A stretch of 64,000 nt of DNA from Daucus carota subsp. sativus (taxonomy: Eukaryota; Streptophyta; Magnoliopsida; Apiales; Apiaceae), in NCBI RefSeq assembly GCF_001625215.2, contig NC_030385.2, positions 39,891,598 to 39,955,597 of the forward strand. The letters are read 5' to 3'. The translations under genes were made by a program, and so were the position numbers. The notes under the pieces were generated by a model, which saw only the letters and a list, made by a program, of their open reading frames with translations, did not search any database and was not told the origin of the DNA. Of the stretch, positions 48,979 to 64,000 are shown piece after piece (position 1 is the stretch's first letter; every line of letters starts with the position of its first letter).

Positions 48979-50619
48979 ATGACTTCTCCACCTCAACCCA
49001 AGACCCGAACCCGCACCCACAGCCACTCCCGATCCCGCCGCCTCTCCGCCTGTTCGCGCCACCCCTCCCAACCCATCACCGGCTTCTGCCCTCTCTGCCT
49101 CCACGAGCGTCTCTCCGGCCTCGAATCTCCCGCCAAAGCCTCCACCTCCGTTTCCGGACCCTCCACTTCCCAATCGGAGCTCCGACGTACCAAATCAGTC
49201 TCTATCCGCAACTTCGATGCTTCCTCCTCGGAGCCTCGCCGCCATTCTTGTGATGTTAGAGGTAAAAACACTCTCTCCCACCTCTTTGATGTTGATGATG
49301 AATGTAAGTCTTCGTGTCGAGAAATTCGTGTCGAATCGAAAAGTCTAGAGAGAAATGTTATTGATAGTGTCGATGTAGAGAGTAATGTGGGGGGTGTTAG
49401 GGTTTGTAGTGATGAGATTGATGAGGATGTGATGACTATGAAGGAGCATATAGATCTCGAGTTAAGGAGTGGGGGGAAGAGTAAGAAGGATTTTAATAGT
49501 GTTGCGGGGAGTTTTAGGGTTGTTGCGTCTGTGTTTTCGAAGAAATTGATGAAATGGAGGGTGAAGTCGTCGAGTAGGAGTAGGAAGAAGGTTGGTGGTG
49601 GAGAGAGGGAGGTTGGTGGGGGTGATGAAGGTGGAGTGATTGGGAGGGAGACGGTGTCGGAGGTAGGGGAGTATGGATTGGGGAGGAGGTCCTGTGATAC
49701 GGAACCTACTAGGTTTTCGGTGGATGGGAATAGGATATCTGTGGATGATGTGAGGTTTTCGTTTGATGAGCCGAGGGCTTCTTGGGATGGTTATTTGATT
49801 GCAAGGACTATTCCGAGGTTGACGCCGATGTTTTCTGGGGTGGAGAATATGATTTTGGGTAGGCCGGAAGAGCAGATGGGTTCAATAAAGGAAGATGAGA
49901 AGGATGAGATGACTTCTGGTTTGTCGGGCCAGAGTAATTCGGATTCATCGTCTTCGCGTAGGCAGAGTAGTTTTGATCGGACGAGTTCGATCAGAAGTGG
50001 TTCTATGAAAGCGACGGGGTTGCAGGGTGATGAAGCAAAAGTGGCAGTGAATTCGAATGTTTTTGGTGGAAGCAAGTTGGTCATTACAGAGAAAGAGTTG
50101 AAAGATTGGCATATGAATTCTATTAAAGGTGATCAGCCAAGGAGGAGCTTTGATTCTGTACCCAAGGATGGCAGTGTTGATGCTTTGATTGGGTTCAAAA
50201 AGTTGACTAAGTGGAAGATGGCGGGTAACATATGGGGTTTCAAAAGTAAGCTTGGTGACAAAAAGACAGAAACTTTTGTAGAAGACAGAAGTCACGAACG
50301 TGTTGCTGAGCCCGACAAGGAGGAAAACAGGGAGATTGGAATAGAGAATGGGGGCTTCAGTGGCATGCTTGCTCGTAGCAGTAGTTGTGTTGCTGCTAGG
50401 AACCCTTGCAAACCGATTGCATTGGATGATGGTATGGGTGCAAAAGAGCTTGTGCTGGACCGAAATAGAAGTACAAAATATTCTTCCTCCAACTTTGACA
50501 ATGGCCTTTTGAGGTTCTATTTGACTCCATTCAGGAGCTATAGGAAGACTAGATCTGGAAAAGGTAGGTTAAAGAACTCCTCACCTGCTATAGCCGGGGA
50601 GGTTTTAAGGCTGAACTGA
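48979..50619 (+). CDS. OCTOPUS-like protein (DUF740)
   Basis: A single exon encodes 546 residues. The N-terminal segment at 21-46 carries the family's Cys/His pattern (SACSRHPS then FCPLCLHERL). Ser- and Arg-rich linkers follow, then a segment with Asp/Ser repeats (VDGNRISVDDVRFSFDEPR) and the conserved WKMAGNIWGFKSK. OCTOPUS and its paralogues are plasma-membrane-linked polar proteins that promote protophloem differentiation and dampen BIN2 signalling. Which paralogue this is cannot be told. A (CT)n tract precedes the gene at 48918-48942. The high GC content at the start falls off after the first 300 bases. The start was chosen as the only ATG before the conserved motif. Confidence 0.85.
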   Translation: MTSPPQPKTRTRTHSHSRSRRLSACSRHPSQPITGFCPLCLHERLSGLESPAKASTSVSGPSTSQSELRRTKSVSIRNFDASSSEPRRHSCDVRGKNTLSHLFDVDDECKSSCREIRVESKSLERNVIDSVDVESNVGGVRVCSDEIDEDVMTMKEHIDLELRSGGKSKKDFNSVAGSFRVVASVFSKKLMKWRVKSSSRSRKKVGGGEREVGGGDEGGVIGRETVSEVGEYGLGRRSCDTEPTRFSVDGNRISVDDVRFSFDEPRASWDGYLIARTIPRLTPMFSGVENMILGRPEEQMGSIKEDEKDEMTSGLSGQSNSDSSSSRRQSSFDRTSSIRSGSMKATGLQGDEAKVAVNSNVFGGSKLVITEKELKDWHMNSIKGDQPRRSFDSVPKDGSVDALIGFKKLTKWKMAGNIWGFKSKLGDKKTETFVEDRSHERVAEPDKEENREIGIENGGFSGMLARSSSCVAARNPCKPIALDDGMGAKELVLDRNRSTKYSSSNFDNGLLRFYLTPFRSYRKTRSGKGRLKNSSPAIAGEVLRLN

Positions 50620-53488
50620 ATGAAGGTACAAATTTGATCTTAGCCAGCAATATTTAAATTTTATATGTACTTGGACAAAGCACAACATTTTGTTTCGTTT
50701 ATCCTGTGCTCAGATATGTGTTTACATAAGAGCTTTATATAAGAACTTCAAAGCGTTTTACATTTATATGAGGTAATCTCTTTGTCAGAGTGAGAACTGT
50801 TTTAGCACTGAAGCATGCAGAACAAACGGTGACGAAGCTTTTGTAAAATTATCTGTCATGTTTATAAATCTTCTGCAGCTTCTAGGTTTTTGTACTTTGT
50901 ACACTAATTCAAGAACCTCTGCTTGGAATATGATAAAATATGTTATCTGGTAGCTTTAGATTTCTTTAAAGCAGGACCTTCTGGTACAAAACATGGGGAT
51001 TATAGTGTTCTCTTAATGTGTATGGACAAGTAGATGACTTAATCCTGGCATATGTAATATGTAGCAAAAAAAGAAGTATAATTTTAGACTTTTAGTTCAG
51101 GTTTCATAGTTTCATAAGATTATATGCTGAGTCATGGCCATGGGTTGTTCAAGATCCGAAGATCTGCTGGAAGGATGTACAGTCAATGACCATGACATTT
51201 TAATCTTCTTCCTTTAGTATTTGTTAACGTCAATGTCGTATATTAGTTACCATATTCCCTTCTGGTTTTAGTTACTGGTCAAGACTTTTACCCATATCAC
51301 CTGATAAGGTGGACATGGATCTAAATAACCCTGCTCAGACCACCTCTATAGCTACTCTGCTAGTGATGGTAAATCGGAAATGCATTTTTAATTTTTCAAA
51401 TTAGCGATTATTTCCTTTTTGTGGGGACTTGTTTCATGAAAACAATTGATTTCCAAGTTTTATGGTTATTGTTATTCTGTTGTTAACTAAAGTTTGTTTT
51501 ATGGTTATTGTTATTTTGTTGTTAACCAAAGTTTGTTCCCACAACCAAATGCTTACCAATGGATATTGATAAATTTAGATTTTAGAGCCTTATGTTGCTC
51601 ACTTTTTACTTGAGCAAGTTTAAGCCAAATGTCACCGAAACGTAGTTGCTTATTTATATTGATTTTGCAATTTGTCTATTACACCCGGAACGTCCGAGCA
51701 CATAAGCCCAAGGTGCTTGGGTGAGGACCGGTTTCGATCGGAACAGAAATAATTGAGGGCCTAGGAAAATTCAAGAACCAAATTGAAATCATTTTAATGA
51801 AAGAATTGAACTTCAATTGTTATGGGCTCTGATATCATATGTTTGGTTCTGATATCATAGGTTGAATGCTGGAATTAATATATTTAATCTTTTAAAAAGA
51901 AATAATTATTAATTTGTATTAATTGAAAATATTAATAAAATTATTGTTATATATTTTTTACTTCATTTGATTATTCTTGTATTAAACATTAATATCTAAT
52001 TATTTAAATAGAGATAAAAAAATCAAAATAAAATTGATTTTCATATTTTCATCCCTGATTTTAAATTCATGAACCATAACCCCCGATGGTAACGCAGGTA
52101 TTCAAATCTCTCACATGTTGAAGAACAATATCAGCTATGTGATTTCTGTTCGGCAGCATCTATGCTTCTTTCAACATAGAAGCTGTTTGGGTGAGCTTAA
52201 AATAAGTGCTTATTGCTTAAAGTAAAAAAGTGAAGTAGAAGTTAGAAGCAAGTTAAGACTTATAAGTGATAAAAGTGTTTGGGAAATAAGTAGAAGCCGT
52301 GAGACAAAAGCTAGTAATCGTAGCTTTTTTTAAGTACTTCTTGACTTCTTACACAAACGGTACAAATAAGTGTTCTAACTTGTAATTCAGAAGCCAGGCT
52401 TATAAGCCCGTGCCAAACACCCACATAATTACTCGACCATCTTTTAGATGAAAAAGAAAAACATATACATTGACCTTAGATACTGAAACTAATTATTAAT
52501 ATTCGTGAACCTCATTTTTTTTCTACATCAATCGGTCGTAAAAACTCCCAAAAAATTATCAGAGTTGCAACGTCCTCATCTCTGGATAAACCAAACATAT
52601 AAGAATAGCAAACTAACACTAACATCCTCAATAACAACTTTTGAAACTTTCATCATGATTATCATTAATTTTCTCCATATCCTTCTTTCTAACCTTTCAT
52701 GTCACATGATACGGAATAAAGGTATTGTGATTTGTCCAAAACTCATCAGAAATCTCACTCGGTTTCGGTAACGTCTTTCTATGCATTTTCTTCATCTTTT
52801 CAATCAAATTTCAAGCCGCAAATTCATAATTATGCACTTAAATTCCTCCCATAAGGATCTCCAACACAAGTGTGATGGAGGTGACATTTCCTTATACTAC
52901 AAGTTGGCTCCCTGGCCGGGGATTTTTGGTACTAAAACAAACCACGGGCACATAACGGGCTGTCCAAAACCTTGACACAGTCTTAATCCAAACATTGTCA
53001 CCATAATGAAACTTGCATACAATAATTTTCAGCCTGAGCATCATAGATTTGCCGAACTTCAGCCTACCAAATTTTCATGTTCATAGTCTTCTCTTTCCAT
53101 GTTTTGTGTTGAGGTGCAGCACCTTATTTCCTGGAACATTGGTATATAGCTGCTTATACTTTGATTTATGCATTCAGAAGTTTTGCAATAACTCCTAATT
53201 GATAATTTCTTTTTTGCAATCAATATGTATTCAAGTATTCTAGATGATGATTGATAATTATGAAAAACTTAGAAGGCTAATTAAGCAGAGGCATTATAAC
53301 TATAACTTGCTAAACAATCTCTTCAACGACACGTTCTATTGTATAGGATTGACTCTTGTTAAATGTGTTTTACTTGGGAGTTGAGACATAATACATCTCT
53401 GAAAGAAACATAAGAAATGCAAACACCATATTGAAAACCATTACGTCTAAATGTAACAAAATTACACCCCAAAATGGGCCAGGGATTC
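50620..53488. other. Spacer between OCTOPUS-like and eEF1B-beta genes
   Basis: The two genes converge, so both 3' UTRs lie here. A TIR element sits at 52186-52430. A direct repeat of TTTATGGTTATTGTTATT occurs near 51458 and 51498. The stretch 52500-53000 has gene-like base composition, but I could not identify any protein in it on either strand. Confidence 0.4.
52186..52430. mobile_element. CTGTTTGG-family TIR element, best copy
   Basis: Begins AGCTGTTTGGGTGAGCTTAA and ends CGTGCCAAACACCCAC. The ends are inverse to each other, and the core shares AGTGAAGTAGAAGTTAGAAG with copy 2 at 46875. It is about 245 bp. The superfamily is not fixed for lack of a clear target duplication. Confidence 0.65.
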
Positions 53489-56187
53489 TTAAATTTTGTT
53501 GAAGGCCACAATGTCACAGCTCTGCACGTACTCGTTGATCGGCTCAACTGTGAGATGATCCTCTATGATAGTATCAACAGAGACAAGGTCATCTACGATG
53601 GTCATCATGATGGTCAGCTTCTTTATCCCGTAACCAACAGGAACTAGTTTGGCTGCACCAGTAAAAAAAAACATATTAGTTGCAACAAGCTAGCAACAAA
53701 ATGCATAACTCAAAATAGCTGGGTAACATACCAGCTCCCCACAAAAGCCCTGGCATTTCAACGCTGCGAACAGCCTCTTCCAACTTCTTCATGTCTGTCT
53801 CATCATCCCATGGCTTAACATCCAAAAGAACAGATGATTTCCCGCCTATAAAAATAAAGTACTTTCGTCAGCTTATTACACCATAGCAAAAAATAAAACA
53901 TACCAACTTCTGATGAGCAAAAAACAGCACAAGTTGTTCTGGGTCTAGTATCATGAAGAAAGTTAAAACCAAATATCAACAAAGAACCATATATTTCCCA
54001 GGGAAACTCACTCTCTTTCTTCTTTGCAGGTGCTTTAGATGCCTCTCTCGCTTCTGCTGCCTTCTTCTCCTCCTCGGTCTCATCACCAAAGAGATCAAGA
54101 TCGTCGTCATCATCAGCAGGAGCTTCCTAGAGGTCACAAAAATAACTAACATCTTAGTTACCATAGATAAACAAATAGACAAGAGAGTATCTACTGTATA
54201 GCATAAGCATAAACAAGACAATATAATGAGCATTATATAATCAAGTAAGATGCCCTAATTGGGAGAACTAAGGAAGTTGGTGATTTAGGAGGCGTTCGTT
54301 TCATGATTAATGAGTCCGGTTAACGGGAATCGGAACCTCAAACCCATGTGTTGGTGTTTGGATTTGCAATTTTGTGACATGGAATGGGAACCCAATCCCA
54401 CTTGGAGGGTAAATCATTCCTTACACTCCCCTTGGGATACCAATTCCCATATCCCTCATTCCCATACCCTTCATTCTCATTCCCAATTCTCGTTCCAACT
54501 CACAATCCAAACGCCCCCTTAGTAGTGTGCATGTCTCCCTCATCTTTTCAAATTTGTTGGTCTTTAATTTCGGTACATACTTGGCTTGGAAGCCCCTAAA
54601 TTATGATATGATGCATGAAAAAACTACATAAATATCAAATACACACACACAAAATCATTTAGAGCAAATAGACACATTTTATCATTAAAGTCCATGGCGT
54701 TATTGTCAATGACCTTGACAATCTTCACAACTATACCTAAACGCCTTTTCACCTATGTCCACATCATATCAATAATTATGTTGTTTACTTGGAAATCCAG
54801 AGGAGATATACTTGATCTCAAGATGATGACGGGTGGTTGTATAGCTTTTTAGACTTTTGGTGGTACTCAGATAATATGGCATACTTGGCAAAACTAATGA
54901 ACTGTCCAAATTGGTCAGATCAATACGCCGTCAGAAAAGTTTTCTACATGTCTACTTAATTAAAAACTAAAAATGGAAAGCAAGGACTGGAAGTAAGATG
55001 GGAATGGTTGTTAAAAAGTAGCTGCAGCCATGTGAGAACTCAAAATAGCCACATACTAAACCTCAAATGGGGAGCTCCACATATGAAAAGACAACTAATA
55101 ATTTTTAATATTACTGCAGATACATAGGATACCACCTCCACTATTTGTAATGATTTAATGATTATAGATTAGGTTGCAGAACCAAGAATAAAAAATGTAG
55201 CATAGGCTCTCTAAACTACAACATTATGAACAGACATGAAGGTAAAGGTACACACCTTTGCGGCCTCCTTAGCTGGAGTAGTATCAGCAGGAGCAGATTG
55301 ACTAGCAATACTCACACCAACAGCTTTACCAGGGAAGCTACAAATATCAAAAGAAAAAAAAATTAAAAATAAGAAAGACATTCATCTTACCATCCCGCAA
55401 AACTGACTATAAAAATCGAAGTGGAAAAAAAAAATCATAAATTCAAACAAGACTTGGGAATAATGGAAATCACAAATTAACGATCCAGCCAGAAAAGCAC
55501 GCCCTCAACAACAGGTATCAACAGTACATAGATATTACTGGTATCAACATTAGACGCTCTAGTGAAATAAAAGTCGACAACAAAAACAGAGCTGACCTTA
55601 GCCTGCTGAGTATTCCTATTTCAAAATAGTACTCACATTTATTCAACTCGAATATAAATGAACTCAAGTATATAACTGCTAATTACCATTATATAAACAA
55701 AACCTCAATTCATTCAAATCGATGTACATGTACACGTATATACGCATCAATTTCCACAATAACTTACAAATCACGTACGAAACCGGTCACAATAATTCAA
55801 AGCACTAACATATTTTTTCACCTAATCAATTATTTAATTTAAAAATTAGAGACAGAGAGAGAGATGGAGGGAGGGAGAGAGATTAACAAACCTTTTAGCA
55901 AGCAGAGAATCCACACTAGCGTACCACTTACTGGCATTAGGAAACGCATCACCAGGCTTCGCCACAACAGCCGCATACACCTTCACATCATCCTTACTAA
56001 TCTTATCCCTGGATCAATTCAAACATTCTCAGTACAAAACACACAACTACAAATCAACCAAACAAAAACACACACAATTGAGTGGAATTGAAATAACGGA
56101 CCCGGAGATATAGGATTTTCCGGCGAGAAAATCGTTGAGAGACTTGAGTCCGGACTCAGTGTGTAGATCTGTGAATGTGATGGCCAT
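53489..56187 (-). CDS. Elongation factor 1-beta (eEF1B nucleotide exchange subunit)
   Basis: Six exons on the minus strand: 56102-56187, 55892-56008, 55256-55337, 54012-54126, 53732-53845 and 53489-53652; 225 residues, the usual plant length. The N-terminal domain (about 1-66) starts [17 protein letters not shown] and carries [11 protein letters not shown]. An acidic linker ([10 protein letters not shown], about 100-109) and a Lys-rich stretch follow. The C-terminal exchange domain (about 135-225) has [27 protein letters not shown] and the invariant end [11 protein letters not shown]. It reloads eEF1A with GTP in the cytosol during translation. The N-terminus is the EF-1-beta type rather than the EF-1-delta type. 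Intron 3 hosts a MITE. Confidence 0.95.
54288..54518. mobile_element. PIF/Harbinger (Tourist-like) MITE in eEF1B-beta intron 3
   Basis: Ends GGAGGCGTTCG and CCAAACGCCCCC are inverse to each other and are flanked by TTA on both sides (54285-54287, 54519-54521). The 3-bp TTA duplication is the mark of this superfamily. It is 231 bp with AT-rich and CCCAT-rich inner parts. Confidence 0.7.
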
Positions 56188-57661
56188 TTTTAGGGTTTAA
56201 GAGAGGGATTGACGAGTTTTTGTGAGAGAAGCGGAGATGAAGAGAGGCGGCGATGATGAGAGAATGAGGTCGCTTATATGCTAGTGGAGTAGTAGAGTGA
56301 TACCCTAGATTTTGGCATATTCTTTTGCTTTATTATACTTTGCTCCTTCGATTTTACGTTTTTGTGATACAGTCCCTTAACTTGTGTATTTTACGTTAGT
56401 GTTAATATTCTATTCGGGATTCACTTCGACATGACAAAAAACTCAAAGTACACTGGTTTAGTGGTTTATACTTTACAGTGGTGCAAAATATGCTAATGAA
56501 TAGAGTCCTTAATGAATAAAATTCGAGCTGTGATTATTTAGTGTTTCGATTATTTTTGTTTATTAAAACTCAATCTTGAATATTTGTTTATTAAAATTTG
56601 TTCAGTTTGTAAATGACTCAGAACTGAATTCTTATTTTTGACTTAAACTCAACTCATTTATTTCATGATTGGTTTAAAATTGTTTAACTAAACTCAAATC
56701 GGATAGAATTTGTATATCTTTTCAATATTTAAATATATGAATAATTCGAATGTTTTAAAATAAAAAATGTAAACCATTATCATTATAAACTTCACACGAA
56801 AGAATGAATATAAAAGAAGGGTGTACTTTACTTGTGAGTCGAGTTTGTTGTATACTTATGATGGTTGGATATTAAATTATATTACACGAATTACGACTTG
56901 TCGAGTAAAACAATATGAAAATTGTTTGTGAGTCAGGTGTAAGCGTGAATATTTAAGTATTATAATAGTTTGATACTTATATGAATTTAAATTGTAATGT
57001 TGTAAATTAAATTTACAAATGAGGACCGGTTACAATAAAAATTATATATGAATTGTTTGTGGGCAACTTGACTTGAGTTAGACTTGACTCAAATTGCTCG
57101 TCAGCATACTCGTGTTCGACTCGTTTATTAACATTCATTGAACACCACTTTTTGTTCGAGTGGGAAATGCAGATCGCCTCGGCTCATTTAAAAAAAAGAT
57201 GAAGTTAAACTCAACTCGGCTCAACGTCTGTTCGTTTGTAGTCTTATTGATTGATCTGTTATTTTCTCGTTAAAATTTGTTGATTAAATTTATTATATGT
57301 TTTTAAGACTTTCGATTTGGATCGTAAGAAAAAGTTTTCATGATCCATTTGTTGCAATTCATTTAAATTTGCTTGGATAATATGTTATTTTGTGTTTCTT
57401 TCATGTGAATCAAAGTAACAAAAATATTTTTCCGTGGCAGTTGTATCTTTATCATGTTAAGTGTATAATACATATGTATTTTCACTTTTGTTAATTAACA
57501 AATATTACTATGTTTGTTGATAAGTGATGATTTCTTCATCCTCTTAGTGTATATGTTCGAGAGACCATATATTAGAGTTATTTAATATATCGTATTATTA
57601 ACTAATTAGATGAGTTCTAATTGGATTATGAAAAGGGAAAAGAGTCTGTTAGAGGCATTGT
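56188..57661. other. Promoter of eEF1B-beta and spacer
   Basis: The first 100 bases after the start codon edge are GAGAG-rich leader sequence. The rest is AT-rich with no gene or clear repeat. Confidence 0.4.
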
Positions 57662-57671
57662 AATTACACAA

Positions 57672-58261
57672 GGGATAATTAATTTATACGTCCTTGAACT
57701 TTGGCCCATTTTTGATTCGCGTCCTTGAACTAAGTTTGTCAATTTACGCATCCTCGAACTTTGTAAATTTCCAATTCAGGTCCTTCCGTCAGTTTTTGAC
57801 TAACGGAAGTTAGTCAATTAGGGTTTTCAATTTGAGGGTTTTCGATTCGTTCATGGATTGTTGAAATTGATGGTACGGGAAGTTTCGGGAGGTCAAACCG
57901 AAGAGATTCATGTAGGTTTCAATGGCGGAGGATTGCCGGAATGGTGGCAATGTCTCCGCCGGCCGGAAAATGGCCATTGATTCCGGCCATCATTCCGGCA
58001 ATCCTCCGCCATTGAAACCTACATGAATCTCTTCGGTTTGACCTCCCGAAACTTCCCGTACCATCAATTTCAACAATCCATTAACGAGTCGAAAACCCCC
58101 AAATTCATAACCCTAATTACTAACTTCTGTTAGTCAAAAACTGACGGAGGGACCTGAATTGGAAATTTACAAAGTTTGAGGATGTATAAATTGACAAACT
58201 TAGTTCAAGGACGCGAATCAAAAATGGGCCAAAGTTTAAGGACGTATAAATTAATTATCCC
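57672..58261. mobile_element. Fold-back element, 590 bp, 10-bp target duplication
   Basis: The unit is one long inverted repeat from GGGATAATTAATTTATACGT to its mirror ending ATTAATTATCCC, centred near 57966. It is flanked on both sides by AATTACACAA (57662-57671 and 58262-58271). The arms are nearly identical, each about 290 bp. Long arms with a 9-11-bp duplication suggest a non-autonomous Mutator-type fold-back element. A transcript through it would form a long hairpin. Confidence 0.85.
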
Positions 58262-58271
58262 AATTACACAA

Positions 58272-60357
58272 TGAGAAGGGGTTTTAAATAATTATTGACA
58301 CTGAGTGGATTAGTATTGATATTAGTATTGATAATTTTAGATGAACTATTAATCCTAATTTGATTAGTGTTGTGAGTCTTATTATCCGATCTCTATATAT
58401 TTGATAGTCGTCTATGATGAATTCGTTTTAAAAAATCCTAGTCTCTGAGAATTGAGAAATTACTGATAGAAACCGATCTTTTAACGGCTAGTACCGCCCT
58501 CAATGGTCGATTCACTGCAATCACGAGTCAAGCTACACGGTGATTCAAGAATATTGGATCTTTAATTGCCATCCTTTAGCAAAATTTCGATAAGGTAAAT
58601 TATTTATCTTTAAATTAAATTATTTTCCCCATGTTTTCCATAAAGAGTTTCGTGATTTTGTAATTATTTTACGCTCTCCGTAGTGTTTATTAAAGTTACA
58701 TAGTAATGTAAATCTTATATTAACTGAAAGTATAAAGAAATCAAAAATATTCTGTCAAATGCATGTTTTTTAAATAAAAACTAGTATTAAATGAAGTACA
58801 AAAATAATATTGTAATATTTTCATAATGTATTTACAAAAAATAATATATTACTAATAAAATAAATATATGATAATATATTAATAAATAAAATTTATATTA
58901 AAAAAAATTAAATCAAAAATTAACTGCACTAACAGAATTTAAGAACTCAAGGAGGTGCAAAACTTTTCGTTCTAAAACGAGACCAATTCAGCGAGCTCCG
59001 CCCACATATTTCACTAAACTATCGACTTTTGCACTTCACGAGAGAATGCATCCAGGGTTGTCACACAAACATATAAATAAATATTTTAAATTAAAACGGA
59101 GTCGATAGTAGATGGATAAATATCATCCGTTCTCAATACTTATCTAACAGCAACACAAGGGTTGAGTATCCATGACTTAAACAAACAGTACCACTACCAA
59201 CTAACAAAACTACGTCGTTTGACAAATACTAACAAAAAATTGTGCACACAACTAGTAAAAGTCAAGATAGGTTCATCTTTTCTCTGGTAACATCACCGGC
59301 CATCAATCTCTATCTCTCCGGCGGTATATATTTTCTCTCTCTAAAAATTATTTAATTTTTTTTACATAGAAGTTGCATGCAGATCTGTTGATTATCATTA
59401 AAATTAAATTCAAATCAGGATTAAATAAAGAGATAAAAATATTGTAAAAAGTATTGTAGATCTGGTTATTTTCGTGTGATTTTGTCTGATTATCTGAGAT
59501 CTGATTTTAGGTGTATTTTTTGTGTTTTAATTTATGTCAGTTTGTTTTGATGATTATTTTTTTTGTGTTATCTAATATTCTAGGGTTTTAGATGAAGTTG
59601 TATGTATATTTCTGTATATACGGATTCATATGTATGTTTTGTGTATTTACGTGTGTAATTAGTTTTTTTATCGAATTATCTGGAATTTTTTGTGATATTT
59701 TAGGTGTGAGTTTAATCCGTGTGTTATGTGTGCATGTGGATCTGTATTTTTAATTAATTGTGTATTTGTGATTTTATCGGATTTATTTGAATTTTATGTT
59801 GCCTATGGAGCTGAATGAATGCTGTGAATTTGTTGTGAGCTGGATTGGTTTATGTCAAATGTATTGCGTTTGATTTTGAGATGTTAAGTTGTGTGATTGC
59901 TGTGATTTGTACTTGTTAATTGATTTATGTTGTTATTAACAACGGATTTGCAGCTCTTGGAGGATGTTCCTTAAGCATGATTGCAGACATTTGTGTTTGT
60001 GTACTGTAACTGTGTAAAGTGCATGTATAAATTGAAAATTTAATGATCTATGTGCTATGTTCTTTTTAGTTTTCGCTTATTGGCCAGATCTTTTGATGCA
60101 GGACACTTGTTGGTAGCTGGTTAAGTACGTACTTGAGGCATACGATCTCAGGAGTATTGGGTTTCAGACAGGACGACGCCAATGTTAAATAGTCACAGTT
60201 GGAATAGAGGGCTTGGATGGTTAGCAAGCTTGTTATATAGTTGTTTCTTCTGTAAAATCATGTTCTGGTGGTCTGTTTCGTCATTCGGTTGACAAGTTGA
60301 ATTTTGAGCATCCTATCTGATTTTCATTTATTAACTAATTTTGAGCTGGTTTTGCAG
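58272..60357. other. Spacer, promoter and 5' UTR region of the JMJ gene
   Basis: AT-rich up to about 59250. From 59270 a CTCTCT-rich leader and AG acceptors (for example TTTGCAG near 59954 and GATGCAG near 60102) suggest one or more 5' UTR introns before the coding exon that begins after TTTGCAG at 60357. No separate gene seen. Confidence 0.5.
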
Positions 60358-60363
60358 TAACTG

Positions 60364-64000
<3,637 letters not shown>

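Noticed and set aside
48976-50501. Several antisense open frames across the OCTOPUS-like gene
   Set aside because: They are explained by the GC-rich, Ser/Arg-biased coding strand.
51820-51870. GGTTCTGATATCATA direct repeat considered as a primer-binding-like site of a retroelement
   Set aside because: No paired long terminal repeats, coding remnant or target duplication could be seen around it.
52505-52975. Possible gene remnant suggested by base composition
   Set aside because: Translation on both strands gave no recognisable domain, so I report it only as spacer.

Overview
The window is nuclear DNA of a flowering plant, almost certainly a eudicot. The evidence is spliced genes with GT-AG introns, AT-rich introns and spacers, many small terminal-inverted-repeat (TIR) elements, and proteins that read as plant families (OCTOPUS, plant uncoupling carrier, GID1-like carboxylesterase, JMJ16-type demethylase, plant enolase 3). 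I cannot name the species. I saw no rRNA, tRNA, CRISPR or organelle segment.

Layout. (1) 1-2100: spacer with two non-autonomous TIR elements. (2) 2101-10558: one complete Mutator-like transposon (MULE), bounded by a perfect 9-bp target duplication (ACTTAAATT) and diverged TIRs of about 78 bp. It carries two genes on the same strand: a four-exon plant mobile domain (PMD) gene and a two-exon MuDR-type transposase with a SWIM zinc finger. Between the genes lies a 198-bp unit repeated three times and full of telobox motifs. Clusters of short inverted repeats (AACGCTA...TAGCGTT) sit at both ends and before both genes. (3) 11482-22619: a 13-exon enolase-3-like gene on +, with transposon-rich introns, two GC-AG introns and altered active-site residues. 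(4) 23963-29971: a nine-exon mitochondrial uncoupling/dicarboxylate carrier on +. (5) 31209-33628: a two-exon DUF641 (GIL1/IRKI-like) gene on -. (6) 33629-39450: a gene-poor spacer of about 5.8 kb. (7) 39451-40458: a small four-exon MEE59-like gene on +; 41016-41942: an intronless carboxylesterase on +; 42653-45024: a three-exon hotdog thioesterase on -. (8) 45025-48978: spacer with several MITEs. (9) 48979-50619: an intronless OCTOPUS-like gene on +. (10) 53489-56187: six-exon eEF1B-beta on -. (11) 56188-60357: spacer holding a 590-bp fold-back element with a 10-bp target duplication. (12) 60364 to the right edge: the 5' part of a JMJ16-type histone H3K4 demethylase on +.

The host genes are ordinary single-copy neighbours with no operon-like logic. 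The coherent unit is the MULE. It pairs an apparently complete transposase with a PMD protein, a family whose host members (MAIN, MAIL1) act in transposon silencing, and it has repeated DNA motifs placed where such proteins could bind. It is the best candidate here for a little-described system. Exon boundaries come from reading-frame continuity and splice consensus, not from transcripts.
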